From assembly GCA_001942045.1 (NCBI GenBank), contig MSTD01000007.1, forward strand, positions 8,704 to 72,703: a DNA stretch of 64,000 nucleotides, read 5' to 3'. How positions within the stretch are numbered: the first letter of the stretch is position 1; each line of letters opens with the position of its first letter. The notes beneath the pieces were generated by a model that worked only from the letters and a program-made list of their open reading frames with translations, did no database searches and was not told where the DNA came from. Position numbers and translations under genes: made by a program. The stretch is from Mycolicibacterium porcinum. Lineage in GTDB: Bacteria > Actinomycetota > Actinomycetes > Mycobacteriales > Mycobacteriaceae. This document shows, piece after piece, positions 32,893 to 42,028 of the stretch.

Positions 32893-34147
32893 GCCGGGTC
32901 AGGTCGCCGAGGTACTCCAACAATCGCATGCCGTGAAAGACCAGCAGGGCTGCGATCGAGCCCAGCGCGATCCCGGTGAACGTCAGTGAGCCCAGCTGCC
33001 ACGTGAAGTCGGCGATCCCGATGATCAGCGGGATGGCCGCCGTCATCTGATTGATCGGCTTGGAGAAGTCCACGTGGTTGGTCAGCCAGATCCGCACACC
33101 CAGGATGCCGACCAGGCCGTAGAGCACGATGGTCGCCCCACCCAGCACGCCCGGCGGGATGGCCGAGATCGCCGCGCCGACCTTGGGACACAACGACAAA
33201 GCGATCGCCACCGCAGCGGCGACCCAGTAGGCCGCGGTCGAGTAGACGCGGGTGGCGGCCATCACCCCGATGTTCTCGGCGTAGGTGGTGGTGGCCGAAC
33301 CGCCGCCGGCGCCGGCCAGCACGGTGGCCACTCCGTCGGCGGCGAGCGCCCGGCCGATCATCGGGTCGAGGTCGGTGCCGGTCATCTGGCCCACCGACTT
33401 GACGTGCCCGATGTTCTCGGCGACCAGGGCGATCACCGCGGGCAGAAACAGCGGCAGCACAGCCAGACTGAACTCCGGCGTGTGGAACTCGGGGAGCCCC
33501 AGCCACGGTGCGGCCGCAATCGCCGCGGTGTCGACGTCGCCGAGGACGAGTGCCAGCAGGTAGCCGATCAGCACCGCGCCGAAGATCGCCAGCCTGCCGA
33601 TCAGGCCCTTGAAGAAGGCCAGCGTGGCGACCAGCAGCACCAGCGTCACCAGACCGACCAGTGGACCCTTCTCGAAGTTGGACTTGGCCGCCGGGGCGAG
33701 GTTGAAGCCGATCAGCGCGACGATCGCGCCGGTCACGATCGGCGGTAGCGCGACGTCGATCCAGTGGGTGCCGACCAGGTGCACTACGACGCCGATGAGG
33801 ATCAACAGCAGCCCGACGGCGATCAAACCGCCGAGCGCGCTTCCGGTTCCGTGGGAGGCGACTGCGGCGGTCACCGGGGCGATCACGGAGAAACTCGACC
33901 CCAGGTAACTCGGCAACCGGTTGCCGGTGATGATCAGGAACAGGATGGTGCCGACGCCGGAGAACAACAGCGTGGTGGCGGGCGGAAAGCCGGTGAGCAC
34001 CGGGACCAGGAACGTGGCGCCGAACATCGCCACCACGTGCTGGGCCCCGATGCCGATGGTGCTCGACCAATTGAGCCGTTCTCCGGGCGCGACGACGAAG
34101 TCGTCGTCGGTGCGGGTCTCGACATATTTCCAACTGAGCAGGGTCAC
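32873..34147 (-). CDS. Uracil/xanthine permease (NCS2 family)
   Basis: A 424-residue transporter with about 12-14 hydrophobic segments. NCS2 landmarks are QHVVAMFGATFLVPVLTG in the first helix pair, GSSFSVIAPVTA, LFLPAVIALVAENIGHVKSV and GAGGGSATTTYAENIGVMA. The last block is closest to uracil permeases (UraA type). The GTG at 34147 is used; with it only 18 bases separate this gene from the divergent sulfate transporter. Its 3' end overlaps the flavoprotein gene by 20 bases. Confidence 0.9.
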   Translation of the reverse strand: MTLLSWKYVETRTDDDFVVAPGERLNWSSTIGIGAQHVVAMFGATFLVPVLTGFPPATTLLFSGVGTILFLIITGNRLPSYLGSSFSVIAPVTAAVASHGTGSALGGLIAVGLLLILIGVVVHLVGTHWIDVALPPIVTGAIVALIGFNLAPAAKSNFEKGPLVGLVTLVLLVATLAFFKGLIGRLAIFGAVLIGYLLALVLGDVDTAAIAAAPWLGLPEFHTPEFSLAVLPLFLPAVIALVAENIGHVKSVGQMTGTDLDPMIGRALAADGVATVLAGAGGGSATTTYAENIGVMAATRVYSTAAYWVAAAVAIALSLCPKVGAAISAIPPGVLGGATIVLYGLVGILGVRIWLTNHVDFSKPINQMTAAIPLIIGIADFTWQLGSLTFTGIALGSIAALLVFHGMRLLEYLGDLTRPRNPAR

Positions 34148-34165
34148 GAGTGTTGACTGAACACC

Positions 34166-35848
34166 ATGAGCGTTGGTCGCGCACGCCAAACGTGGGTCCC
34201 CGGGCTGGGGCAGTTCACCGGCTATCAGCGGTCCTGGCTACGCGGCGATGTCCTGGCCGGGGTGACGGTCGCGGCATACCTGGTGCCGCAGGTGATGGCC
34301 TACGCGACGGTGGCCGGCCTGCCGCCGGTCGCCGGCTTGTGGGCCGCGCTGGTCCCGATGGCCGTCTATGCGCTGTTCGGGTCGTCGCGGCAACTGTCGG
34401 TCGGTCCGGAGTCCACCACGGCATTGATGACCGCCACGGCGTTGGCTCCGCTGGTCATCGGCGACCCGGCCCGATACGCCGCGATGTCGGCGGTGCTGGC
34501 GCTGCTGGTCGGCGCGATCTGTCTGCTGGCCGGGCTGTGTGGGCTGGGCTTCCTGGCCGACCTGCTGTCGCGTCCCGTGCTCGTCGGTTACATGACCGGA
34601 GTGGCCGTCATCATGATCAGCGGCCAGCTCGGCAAGGTGACCGGTGTCGACGTCACCGGCGACGAGTTCGTCGACCAGATCCGCTCGTTCGTCTCCGGCC
34701 TGGGATCTATGCACGTCCCGACCTTGGTGTTGTCGGTCACGGTGCTGGTACTGCTGCTGGTGCTGTACCGGATCTCCCCGAGGTTTCCCGGCCCCCTGGT
34801 CGCGGTGCTGGCCGCCACCGCGGTGGTGTGGCTGTTCTCCTTGGCGGACAAGGGGATTCGGGTAGTCGGTGGCATCCCGGCCGGCTTGCCCAAACCTGCC
34901 CTTCCGCCGGTGTCGATGACGGAGTTGGTGGGGTTGGTGATTCCGGCGGTCGGCATTGCGGTGGTCGCATTCTCGGACAACGCCTTGACGGCGCGCACCT
35001 TCGCGGCGCGCAAGGGCGAGACCATCGACGCCAATGCCGAACTGCGGGCGTTGGGTATGTGCAACCTGACAACCGGTGTCACACAGGGTTTTCCGGTCAG
35101 TTCCAGCGGCAGCCGCACCGCGCTGGGCGATACCGTGGGCAGCCGCACACAGCTGTACTCGCTGGTGATGCTGGCGACGGTCTTGGTGGTCATGCTGGCC
35201 GGGCGGGATCTACTGGAGAATTTTCCGATGGCCGCGCTCGGTGCCCTCGTGGTCTACGCCGCGCTGCGGCTGATCGACGTGGCGGAGTTCCGCAGGCTGG
35301 CCCGATTCCGGCGCAGTGAGCTGATCCTGGCGGTGGCCACCACGGTCGCGGTCCTGGGCTTCGGCGTGCTCTACGGCGTGCTGGTGGCGATCGCACTGTC
35401 GCTCATGGACGCACTGCGGCGGATCGCCCGCCCGCACGACAGTGTGCTCGGGTATGTGCCCGGGATCGCGGGGATGCACGACGTCGATGACTATCCGGAC
35501 GCAGCTGTGGTTCCGGGGCTGGTCGTCTATCGGTACGACGCCCCGCTGTTCTTCGCCAACGCCGAGGATTTCCGGGAGCGTGCGCTGGCCGCGGTGGAGG
35601 AGGCCGACTATCCGGTCGAATGGTTCGTGCTCAATGCAGAGGCTCAGGTAGACCCGGATCTCACCGCGGTCGATGCGCTCGAGCAGCTGCGCCGCGAACT
35701 GACCGCGCGGGGCATCGTGTTCGCGATGGCGCGGGTCAAGTCCGATCTGCGGGATGACCTGATGGCTGCGGGCTTTGTCGACCGCGTCGGCACCGACCGG
35801 ATCTTTCCGACGCTGCCGACGGCCGTCGAGGCCTTCCGCAATCGCTAG
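34166..35848 (+). CDS. SulP-family anion transporter with STAS domain
   Basis: A 560-residue SulP permease. The N-terminus [21 protein letters not shown] is the family signature, followed by 10 or more membrane segments, [20 protein letters not shown], and a C-terminal cytoplasmic STAS domain from about residue 430 ([20 protein letters not shown]). Members carry sulfate, bicarbonate or other anions; the substrate cannot be fixed here. Its stop shares CTAG with the stop of the convergent rpiB-like gene. Confidence 0.9.
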   Translation: MSVGRARQTWVPGLGQFTGYQRSWLRGDVLAGVTVAAYLVPQVMAYATVAGLPPVAGLWAALVPMAVYALFGSSRQLSVGPESTTALMTATALAPLVIGDPARYAAMSAVLALLVGAICLLAGLCGLGFLADLLSRPVLVGYMTGVAVIMISGQLGKVTGVDVTGDEFVDQIRSFVSGLGSMHVPTLVLSVTVLVLLLVLYRISPRFPGPLVAVLAATAVVWLFSLADKGIRVVGGIPAGLPKPALPPVSMTELVGLVIPAVGIAVVAFSDNALTARTFAARKGETIDANAELRALGMCNLTTGVTQGFPVSSSGSRTALGDTVGSRTQLYSLVMLATVLVVMLAGRDLLENFPMAALGALVVYAALRLIDVAEFRRLARFRRSELILAVATTVAVLGFGVLYGVLVAIALSLMDALRRIARPHDSVLGYVPGIAGMHDVDDYPDAAVVPGLVVYRYDAPLFFANAEDFRERALAAVEEADYPVEWFVLNAEAQVDPDLTAVDALEQLRRELTARGIVFAMARVKSDLRDDLMAAGFVDRVGTDRIFPTLPTAVEAFRNR

Positions 35849-36306
35849 GCGTCCTGCGGTTCATAGCCGCAGATTGCCGCCACCTTGTCCGCGGAGGCCG
35901 AGGCCGGATCGAACGTGTAGCCCAGCCATTCCCGGGCCAGCCGACGGGCCAACTCGAGCCCGATGACCCGCTGGCCGAAGCACAGTACCTGGGCGTCGTT
36001 GGACAGGATGGCTCGTTCCACAGAGAAGCTGTCGTGTGCGGTGACGGCACGGATGCCAGGTACCTTGTTGGCGCTGATGGCCACTCCGAGTCCGGTGCCG
36101 CACACCAGGAGTGCCCGGTCGGCCTTCCTCTCGGCCACCATGCGGGCCGCGGCGACCGCGACGTGGGGGTAGGCGGTGTGCTCGTCGGCGCGGACTCCCA
36201 CGTCGACGACGGACTCGACCCGGTTGTCGGCCTCCAGGTCGGCGCGCAGGGCATCCTTGTACAGCAGGCCGGCGTCGTCACTTCCGACGACGATGCGCAA
36301 CGTCAT
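35845..36306 (-). CDS. RpiB/LacAB-family sugar-phosphate isomerase, likely tetrulose-4-phosphate isomerase
   Basis: A 153-residue isomerase of the RpiB family. The catalytic cysteine is Cys69 in [16 protein letters not shown] and the anion loop is nearby. The usual GSDHAG motif reads GSDDAG here, so the His that RpiB uses to open the sugar ring is Asp. Tetrulose 4-phosphates cannot form a ring, so this fits a DerI/EryI-type enzyme making erythrose 4-phosphate. It overlaps the kinase gene by ATGA and is last in the leftward operon. Plain ribose-5-phosphate isomerase is the alternative. Confidence 0.85.
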   Translation of the reverse strand: MTLRIVVGSDDAGLLYKDALRADLEADNRVESVVDVGVRADEHTAYPHVAVAAARMVAERKADRALLVCGTGLGVAISANKVPGIRAVTAHDSFSVERAILSNDAQVLCFGQRVIGLELARRLAREWLGYTFDPASASADKVAAICGYEPQDA

Positions 36307-38024
36307 TTCGTGTGCTCCTCGATCAGGTCGGCGACGGTGTGGATGCACATCGCCAGGGATATCGCTCCGGCGTCGGGGGTTCCGACGCTTCGTTCGGCCA
36401 GCGGACGGGCCCGGCCCACGCGGGGCCGAAGCTCAGCGGTATCCGCGGCGGCCTTTTCGGCGACTTCGGCGGCGGCCAACCAGGCTGTACGCCAATCAGT
36501 TCCGCCCTCGACGGCGGATGACAGCGCCGACACGAAGGGCGCCAACGCGTCGAGCATGGTCTTGTCGCCGGGCTGGGCCCCGCCCAGCGACATCAACGCG
36601 TCGTGGCCGGCCCGGAGGGCGTCGGTCACTTCCCGGTCGCCGGGGATACCGAGATTGCCGAGCCGGCGGCCGGCCGCGGCCAGCGCGGCACCCCACAGCA
36701 CGCCTGAGGTGCCGCCCGCTTTGGCGGCCCACGCGTCGCCGGCTGCGGTCAGCACCGCCTGGGTGCCGCCGCCCTGCGCGAGCGCTGAAGCGGCCGCGGT
36801 ATCGGCCGCCCGTGTGCCCTTGACCATGCCGCGGCCGTGGTCGCCGTCGCCGGCTACCGCATCGATGCGGCCGAGTTCGGCTTCGGCCGCGACCATTTGC
36901 GCGGCAATGGCCGAAATACCTTGGGCGACGAGTTGGGCCGCCACGGCTCCGGCGGTGTCGGCCTGGCCGATCTGGGCGGTGGCGGCCGGAGCCGTCACCG
37001 TAGCGCGAGTCTTCGCCTCGGCCGTGGTGATCTGGCCCTTGCGGTAGGCCGGGGTGTCGGCGGGGGAGGTCCACAGCCGCTCGAGTTCGTCGTCGAGCCA
37101 CATCACGGTCAGTGAGCAGCCGGCCATGTCCAGACTGGTGACGAGTTCACCGACCTCGGGCTGCACCACGGTGTAGCCAGCCTTGGTCAGAAGGGCTGCA
37201 ACGGTTTTCCACACCACGAACAGTTCTTCGTACTTGGTGCGGCCGAGTCCGTTGAGAATCACCGCGATTCGGTTGCCGGTACCAGCGGGCTTCTCGGCGA
37301 GCACACCGGTCACGAGGAGTTCGGCGAGTTCTGCCGCGGTGGGCATGATGTGGCTGGACACGCCCGGTTCGCCGTGGATGCCCAGACCCAGGTCCATGGT
37401 GCCCGCATCGACGGTGAACAGCGGTCGGTCCGCCCCGGGCATGGTGCAGCCGTCGAATGCCACGCCCAGCGTGCGGGTGCGGTCGTTGGACTTGCGCGCC
37501 ACGGACTCGACGCCTGCGATGTCGCGCCCCTCCTCGGCGGCCGCACTGGCGCAACGGAATACGGTGAAGTCACCGGCAATGCCGCGTCTCTTCGCGATGT
37601 CGTCCGCCGATGCGCTGGCGATGTCGTCGGTTACCGCGAGATAGCGCGCGTCGATGCCCTCGGACTGCAACTGCGCCACGGCCAGGCCGAAGTTCATCAC
37701 GTCACCCGCGTAATTGCCCGTGATCAGCAGGACGCCGGCATCCCCGTGCGCGGCTCGCGCGACGGCGGCGGCTTCCTGCGTCGACGGTGAGGTGAAGATG
37801 TTGCCGACGACCGCTCCGTCGGCGAACCCGGGGCCGACCACACCGCAGAAGGCCGGGTAGTGCCCGGAGCCGCCGCCGACGACCACAGCGACCTTCCCCG
37901 AAGGGGTTTCGGTGGCGCGCACCACGCCGCCGGGTACCCCGGTCACGTAGTGCGCGTTCGCGTCGAGGAATCCGGCGAGCATGTCTTCGGTGAAGGTGGC
38001 CGGATCGTTGAACAGGCGTGTCAT
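36303..38024 (-). CDS. Dihydroxyacetone kinase-family ketose kinase (DhaK-DhaL fusion)
   Basis: A 573-residue ATP-dependent kinase with an N-terminal DhaK domain (to about 330) and a C-terminal DhaL domain (from about 375). The His that binds the ketose covalently is His217 in [10 protein letters not shown], and the ATP-side Mg ligands are in [10 protein letters not shown]. The family includes dihydroxyacetone kinases and the D- and L-erythrulose kinases DerK and LerK of M. smegmatis. Coupling to an RpiB-like isomerase favours a tetrulose kinase. Confidence 0.88.
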   Translation of the reverse strand: MTRLFNDPATFTEDMLAGFLDANAHYVTGVPGGVVRATETPSGKVAVVVGGGSGHYPAFCGVVGPGFADGAVVGNIFTSPSTQEAAAVARAAHGDAGVLLITGNYAGDVMNFGLAVAQLQSEGIDARYLAVTDDIASASADDIAKRRGIAGDFTVFRCASAAAEEGRDIAGVESVARKSNDRTRTLGVAFDGCTMPGADRPLFTVDAGTMDLGLGIHGEPGVSSHIMPTAAELAELLVTGVLAEKPAGTGNRIAVILNGLGRTKYEELFVVWKTVAALLTKAGYTVVQPEVGELVTSLDMAGCSLTVMWLDDELERLWTSPADTPAYRKGQITTAEAKTRATVTAPAATAQIGQADTAGAVAAQLVAQGISAIAAQMVAAEAELGRIDAVAGDGDHGRGMVKGTRAADTAAASALAQGGGTQAVLTAAGDAWAAKAGGTSGVLWGAALAAAGRRLGNLGIPGDREVTDALRAGHDALMSLGGAQPGDKTMLDALAPFVSALSSAVEGGTDWRTAWLAAAEVAEKAAADTAELRPRVGRARPLAERSVGTPDAGAISLAMCIHTVADLIEEHTK

Positions 38025-38036
38025 GGCGGCGTCCCG

Positions 38037-38807
38037 TCAGTGCATGTGGCTGCCACCGTTGATGTCAACGGTGGTTCCGGTGAGGTAGCTGGCGTCCTGG
38101 CTCGACAGGAACGTCATGACGGCGGCGATTTCGTCGGTGGTGGCGGTGCGGCCGACCGGGATGTCGGCGGCGAGCTTGGCCTCCTGCTCATCGGTGGAAC
38201 CGACGCGGATGTTGGTGTCGACCGCACCCGGGGTGACGGCATTGACCGTGACGCCGGTGTCGGCGATCTCGCGGGCCAGCGACTTGGTGAAGCCCAGGAT
38301 CGCGGCCTTGGCCGACGAGTAGGGCACCTTGCCGAAGACTCCGCCGCCGCGCTGCGCGGACACCGAGCTCATGTTGACGATGCGGCCCCATCCGGCGTCG
38401 ATCATGTCGGGCAGGAAAGCCTTTGTCACCAAATAGGTCCCGGTGGCGTTGACTGCCATGACCCGGTTCCACAGCTCCAGCGTGGTCTCCAGGAACGGCA
38501 CCGGTGAGGTGATGCCGGCGATGTTGGCGAGGGCGCCGACGACGGGCAGGTTGCCGGATGCCACCTCTGCGGCGACCGCGTCGTAGGCCGTGGTGACGGA
38601 CTCCTCGGAGGTGACGTCGATGGCGTGGCCGAAGGCGGGAACGCCGAACTGGTTGCCGATCTCGGCGGCGACCTTGGCGGACTTCTCGCCGTCCAGGTCG
38701 AGGACTACGACGGCCCAGCCTTCCTTGGCATAGCGCTGCGCGACGGCCATGCCGATGCCCTTGTCGGAGGTGGCGCCGGTGACGACGGCGGTGCGGGTGA
38801 CAGACAT
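38037..38807 (-). CDS. Short-chain dehydrogenase, probable polyol dehydrogenase
   Basis: A 256-residue classical SDR. The coenzyme motif is TGATSDKGIGMAVA, the catalytic serine is in VNMSSVSAQ and the Tyr-Lys pair in YSSAKAA. LDLDG at the end of the second strand has the acidic residues that select NAD+ over NADP+. It lies between the TIM-barrel and kinase genes with gaps of 12-18 bases. In this setting the most likely reaction is oxidation of a tetritol or similar polyol to a ketose. Confidence 0.85.
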   Translation of the reverse strand: MSVTRTAVVTGATSDKGIGMAVAQRYAKEGWAVVVLDLDGEKSAKVAAEIGNQFGVPAFGHAIDVTSEESVTTAYDAVAAEVASGNLPVVGALANIAGITSPVPFLETTLELWNRVMAVNATGTYLVTKAFLPDMIDAGWGRIVNMSSVSAQRGGGVFGKVPYSSAKAAILGFTKSLAREIADTGVTVNAVTPGAVDTNIRVGSTDEQEAKLAADIPVGRTATTDEIAAVMTFLSSQDASYLTGTTVDINGGSHMH

Positions 38808-38825
38808 GTGGTGGTTCCTTTCGGG

Positions 38826-39656
38826 TCAGATCAGCGAAGAGATGAAGTTGCCGGCCGCGGCGGCAGCGGCGGGACGTTCGTCGTGTGTGACGTCGCGGGT
38901 TTCGAGTTCCAGCGAGAAATGGCCCGCATAGCCGGCATCGGCGAGGGTTTTGAGTCCGGTCGCGAAATCGACGTCGCCGTTGCCGACCGACAGGTTGATG
39001 TTGCCGGGGGCGGCGTCCCGGATGTGTACGTGGCGGATACGTGGGCCGAACCTGCCGACGAAGTCCGCGGGATCGCCGCCCGAGGCCACGATGTGGCTGA
39101 AATCCATGACGATCCCGACGTTTTCGTCGAGGCGGTCGGCCAGCAGCTGGGCGCGTTCGATATCGCAGCACAGCCGGAAGAAGTGCAGGGACTCGGTCCA
39201 GACTTCGACGCCGCGGGCGGCGGCAACCTGTGCGGCCACCGCGAGTTCGCTCGCCACGGTGGCCAGATCCTCGTCGAGTGAGGCGACCGGCTCGTGGTCC
39301 AGCGCGCCGCACGGCAGCACCAGGGCCTCGGCGCCGGTGGTCGCGGTCAGTTCGACCAGCATGGCCAGGTGCCGGTTCCGGGCGGTGCGGCCCGCACCGT
39401 CGAGCGCGACGTTGAGGTCGCCGATATCGCCGTTGATCGAGCGAACCCGGATACCTGACGCCGTGACGGTGGCCGCCACCTCGCGCACGGCGTCCTCGTC
39501 GAGGACGAAGGGCACGTGATCGCAGACGCCGGGCAGCGCTCCCAGGTCGATCTCGGTGAAGCCCAGACCGGCAATGGTGTCCAGGGCGTGCGCCAGAGGC
39601 TGGTGGCGGAAGCTGATCGTCGAACAGCCCAGCCGGGTGTGGAACGAATCTGGCAT
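38826..39656 (-). CDS. Xylose-isomerase-like TIM-barrel sugar isomerase/epimerase
   Basis: A 276-residue protein of the AP-endonuclease-2/xylose-isomerase-like superfamily. The four metal ligands are visible: Glu155 (WTESLHFF), Asp185 (VMDFSHIV), His211 (RHVHIRD) and Glu250 (SLELET). It is first in the leftward operon. Candidates are an EryC/LerI-type tetrulose-phosphate racemase or isomerase, a ketose 3-epimerase, or D-apiose isomerase. ATG 39656 is preceded by GGGAGAAAG; the open frame further upstream crosses the operator region. Confidence 0.85.
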   Translation of the reverse strand: MPDSFHTRLGCSTISFRHQPLAHALDTIAGLGFTEIDLGALPGVCDHVPFVLDEDAVREVAATVTASGIRVRSINGDIGDLNVALDGAGRTARNRHLAMLVELTATTGAEALVLPCGALDHEPVASLDEDLATVASELAVAAQVAAARGVEVWTESLHFFRLCCDIERAQLLADRLDENVGIVMDFSHIVASGGDPADFVGRFGPRIRHVHIRDAAPGNINLSVGNGDVDFATGLKTLADAGYAGHFSLELETRDVTHDERPAAAAAAGNFISSLI

Positions 39657-39702
39657 GTGGCGCTGCTTTCTCCCGAGCCTCACGGCGTTGTGATCGTGCC
39701 CA

Positions 39703-39732
39703 CAGTACGTCAGTCGACTGTTAACAGTCAAC
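39703..39732 (-). promoter_or_regulatory. Promoter of the leftward sugar operon
   Basis: On the minus strand TTGACT (39732-39727) and TACTGT (39708-39703) lie 18 bases apart and would serve as -35 and -10 boxes about 45 bases before the TIM-barrel start. The palindrome GACTGTTAACAGTC at 39716-39729 covers the -35 box and spacer, so a bound repressor would block this promoter. Confidence 0.5.
39716..39729. promoter_or_regulatory. Operator 1: perfect palindrome GACTGTTAACAGTC
   Basis: A perfect 14-bp palindrome in the divergent promoter of the sugar cassette. The half-site (GACTGTTAAC) is related to the TGTTGAC half-sites of operators 2, 3 and 4. It lies on the presumed promoter of the leftward operon. 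The binding protein is probably the GntR regulator encoded at 43046. Confidence 0.65.
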
Positions 39733-39748
39733 GGGCGGCAAGAAATTT

Positions 39749-39766
39749 CTGTTGACTGTTGACAGT
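39749..39766. promoter_or_regulatory. Operator 2: tandem CTGTTGA repeats
   Basis: CTGTTGA occurs twice head to tail (39749-39755 and 39756-39762), and the second copy with CAGT forms an imperfect palindrome ACTGTTGACAGT. TTGACA at 39759-39764 can also serve as the -35 box of the rightward operon, with TCACAC 17 bases downstream as a weak -10 box. Confidence 0.6.
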
Positions 39767-39803
39767 GGCATGTGTTCGGGCTCACACTGAGTCCATCCGC
39801 CGC

Positions 39804-39822
39804 ACTGTTGACCGTCAACAGT
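39804..39822. promoter_or_regulatory. Operator 3: perfect 19-bp palindrome
   Basis: ACTGTTGAC and GTCAACAGT form a perfect 9-1-9 inverted repeat around C39813. It sits about 57 bases before the transporter ATG and downstream of the presumed rightward promoter, a position suited to a roadblock repressor. It is the strongest copy of the motif in the window. Confidence 0.7.
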
Positions 39823-39878
39823 TACTGGGTTTCCCCAGGTGGGCACGGATTTGAACGGGATTTGAAAGGATGACGCCC

Positions 39879-41210
39879 ATGAGCGACGACGCTCTGAAAA
39901 TGCGGGGTCCCGTACTCGGTACCAAGGACGCCAAGCGGGTCGCAGTCGGCTCCGCCGTCGGCGCGGTGATCGAAACCTATGACTTCATCGGATTCGGGAC
40001 CGCCGCCGCGCTCTACTTCGGCCACGCGTTCTTCCCGAACTCCAGCCCTGTCGCCGGAACCCTGGCTGCGTTCGCGACCCTCGGCGTGGGCTTCGCCGCC
40101 CGGCCGCTCGGCGGCATCATCGGCGGCCACCTCGGTGACAAGCTCGGCCGCAAGCCGGTGCTGGTGGCGTCGTTGCTCATCATGGGCCTGGCCACGTTCG
40201 CCATCGGACTGCTGCCCACCTACGCCGCGGTCGGCGTCCTGGCCCCGATTCTCTTGGTGACCGTGCGGATCATCCAGGGCCTGGCCTTCGGTGCGGAGTG
40301 GGGCGGCGCCATCCTCATGAGCTACGAACACGCACCGTGGAAGGAGAAGGGCCGCTACACCGGCATCGTGCAGGCCGGATTCCCGGTGGGACTGCTGCTG
40401 GCCAACCTGGTGTTCCTGGGCAGCGTGCACATCGGCGGTGACTGGGCCTGGCGGCTGCCGTTCCTGGCCAGCATCGTCCTCGTCGCGGTCGGGCTGATCA
40501 TCCGGGCCAAGGTGCCCGAGTCGCCGGTATTCGAAGACGTCAAGGACGAGGGCAAGATCGTCAAGGCGCCGATCGTCGAGGTGATCAAGAACGACTGGCG
40601 AAACATCCTGCGTGGCATCGGCCTTCGTGTCGCCGAGACCGCCGGCTATGCCGTCTCGATCACCTACATGATCTCCTACCTCAAGACCGCGAAGCTGGCC
40701 ACTGCCACCGAAACCCTTGTGGCACTGTGCATCGCGGCCGCACTCGGGATCTTCGCGACCGCGGGTTGGGCACGGTTGACCGACCGGGTGGGTCGGCGAC
40801 CCGTCTATCTGTGGGTGTGCGCGTTCGGTATCCCGTTCGGTGTGCTGATGTTCGTGCTCGTCAACACCGGACTGGTCCTGCTGATCATCGCGACGTTCGT
40901 GATCGCCTACGGCGTGTGCCAGAACGCCCTCGCCGGGGCGCAGGGTGCGTGGTTCCCGGAACTGTTCACCGCCAACACCCGTGCTTCGGGAGCCTCACTG
41001 GCCTACCAGATTTCGGCGATGGTCTCGGGCTTCACCCCCTTCATCACGACGCTCCTGTTCGAGTCGATGGGCTGGATGGGGCCGGCCCTGCTCTTCTCCG
41101 CGTATGCCGCGATCGGACTGTGGGCCGCCCTCGTGACCCGCGAGACCTGGGGCCCAACCGAACGTCAGGCCGCTGAGAAGGCCGTCGCCGACCACGCTCT
41201 GGCCGCCTGA
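39879..41210 (+). CDS. MFS transporter of the metabolite:H+ symporter type
   Basis: A 443-residue 12-helix transporter. The GHLGDKLGRKPVLV loop between helices 2 and 3 and the N-terminal block SAVGAVIETYDFIGFGTAAA are marks of the metabolite:proton symporter (MHS) branch that carries organic acids and small polar compounds. ATG 39879 is preferred to ATG 39870 because AAAGGA at 39865-39870 gives correct spacing. It starts the rightward operon and probably imports the polyol, sugar or sugar acid that the cassette consumes. Confidence 0.9.
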   Translation: MSDDALKMRGPVLGTKDAKRVAVGSAVGAVIETYDFIGFGTAAALYFGHAFFPNSSPVAGTLAAFATLGVGFAARPLGGIIGGHLGDKLGRKPVLVASLLIMGLATFAIGLLPTYAAVGVLAPILLVTVRIIQGLAFGAEWGGAILMSYEHAPWKEKGRYTGIVQAGFPVGLLLANLVFLGSVHIGGDWAWRLPFLASIVLVAVGLIIRAKVPESPVFEDVKDEGKIVKAPIVEVIKNDWRNILRGIGLRVAETAGYAVSITYMISYLKTAKLATATETLVALCIAAALGIFATAGWARLTDRVGRRPVYLWVCAFGIPFGVLMFVLVNTGLVLLIIATFVIAYGVCQNALAGAQGAWFPELFTANTRASGASLAYQISAMVSGFTPFITTLLFESMGWMGPALLFSAYAAIGLWAALVTRETWGPTERQAAEKAVADHALAA

Positions 41211-42028
41211 TGCGCGCGGCGAAAGTGCGTGACGCTGCCTACCGGATGCGTCACCACGTACTGAACATGGGCGAGGCGCAGGGGCAGGGCTATGTCGGGC
41301 AGGCGCTCGGCGCGGCCGACATGCTCGCCGTCGTCTACGCGGACCAGTTGCGCTACCGCGCCGATGATCCGCACTGGGACGGGCGGGACCGGTTCCTGCT
41401 GTCGACGGGCCACTACGCGATCGGCCTGTATGCGGCGCTGGCCGAGGCCGGGATCATCGACATCGCCGAACTCGGCACGTACGGTTCTGACGAGTCCCGG
41501 CTTCCGATGTCCGGAATGGCCAGCTACACACCGGGAATGGAGATCTCAGGCGGGTCGCTGGGACACGGTCTGACGGTGGCTGTCGGGATGGCGCTGGGCC
41601 TGCGGCACCAGGGCAACCAGGCTCGGGTGATCAACTTCCTCTCCGACGGTGAGCTCGACGAGGGTTCCACATGGGAGGCCGCGATGGGCGCCTCGCATCA
41701 CGGGCTCGGGAACCTGATCGCGATGGTCGACATCAACGCACTGCAGGCCGACGGGCCTACCGCGGGGGTGCTGCGCACCGAGCCGGTGGCCGACAAGTGG
41801 GCGGCGTGTGGCTGGCATGTGCAGCGAGTCGACGGCAACGACGTCGATGCGCTGCTGCGGGCCTTCGATTCCGTGGCCCCCGACCGGCCCTCGGTCATCT
41901 TGTGTGACACCAAGGTCGGCAGGGGAGTGCCGCTGCTGGAAACCCGCGAGAAGGCGCACTTCATGCGCATCGATGCCGACGAGTGGCAGCTCTGCCGCGA
42001 CCAACTCACTGAAGGGGCTTCAGCATGA
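41210..42028 (+). CDS. Transketolase, N-terminal (TPP-binding) subunit
   Basis: A 272-residue protein equal to the pyrophosphate-binding third of transketolase. His68 (LLSTGHYAIG) and GGSLGHGLTVAVGMA match active-site blocks. The thiamine-binding motif reads SDGELDEG...N (about 145-176) with Ser in place of the first Gly of GDG. Its ATG shares one base with the transporter stop, and it overlaps the C-terminal subunit by ATGA. Split transketolases of this kind occur in specialised sugar pathways. Confidence 0.9.
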   Translation: MRAAKVRDAAYRMRHHVLNMGEAQGQGYVGQALGAADMLAVVYADQLRYRADDPHWDGRDRFLLSTGHYAIGLYAALAEAGIIDIAELGTYGSDESRLPMSGMASYTPGMEISGGSLGHGLTVAVGMALGLRHQGNQARVINFLSDGELDEGSTWEAAMGASHHGLGNLIAMVDINALQADGPTAGVLRTEPVADKWAACGWHVQRVDGNDVDALLRAFDSVAPDRPSVILCDTKVGRGVPLLETREKAHFMRIDADEWQLCRDQLTEGASA

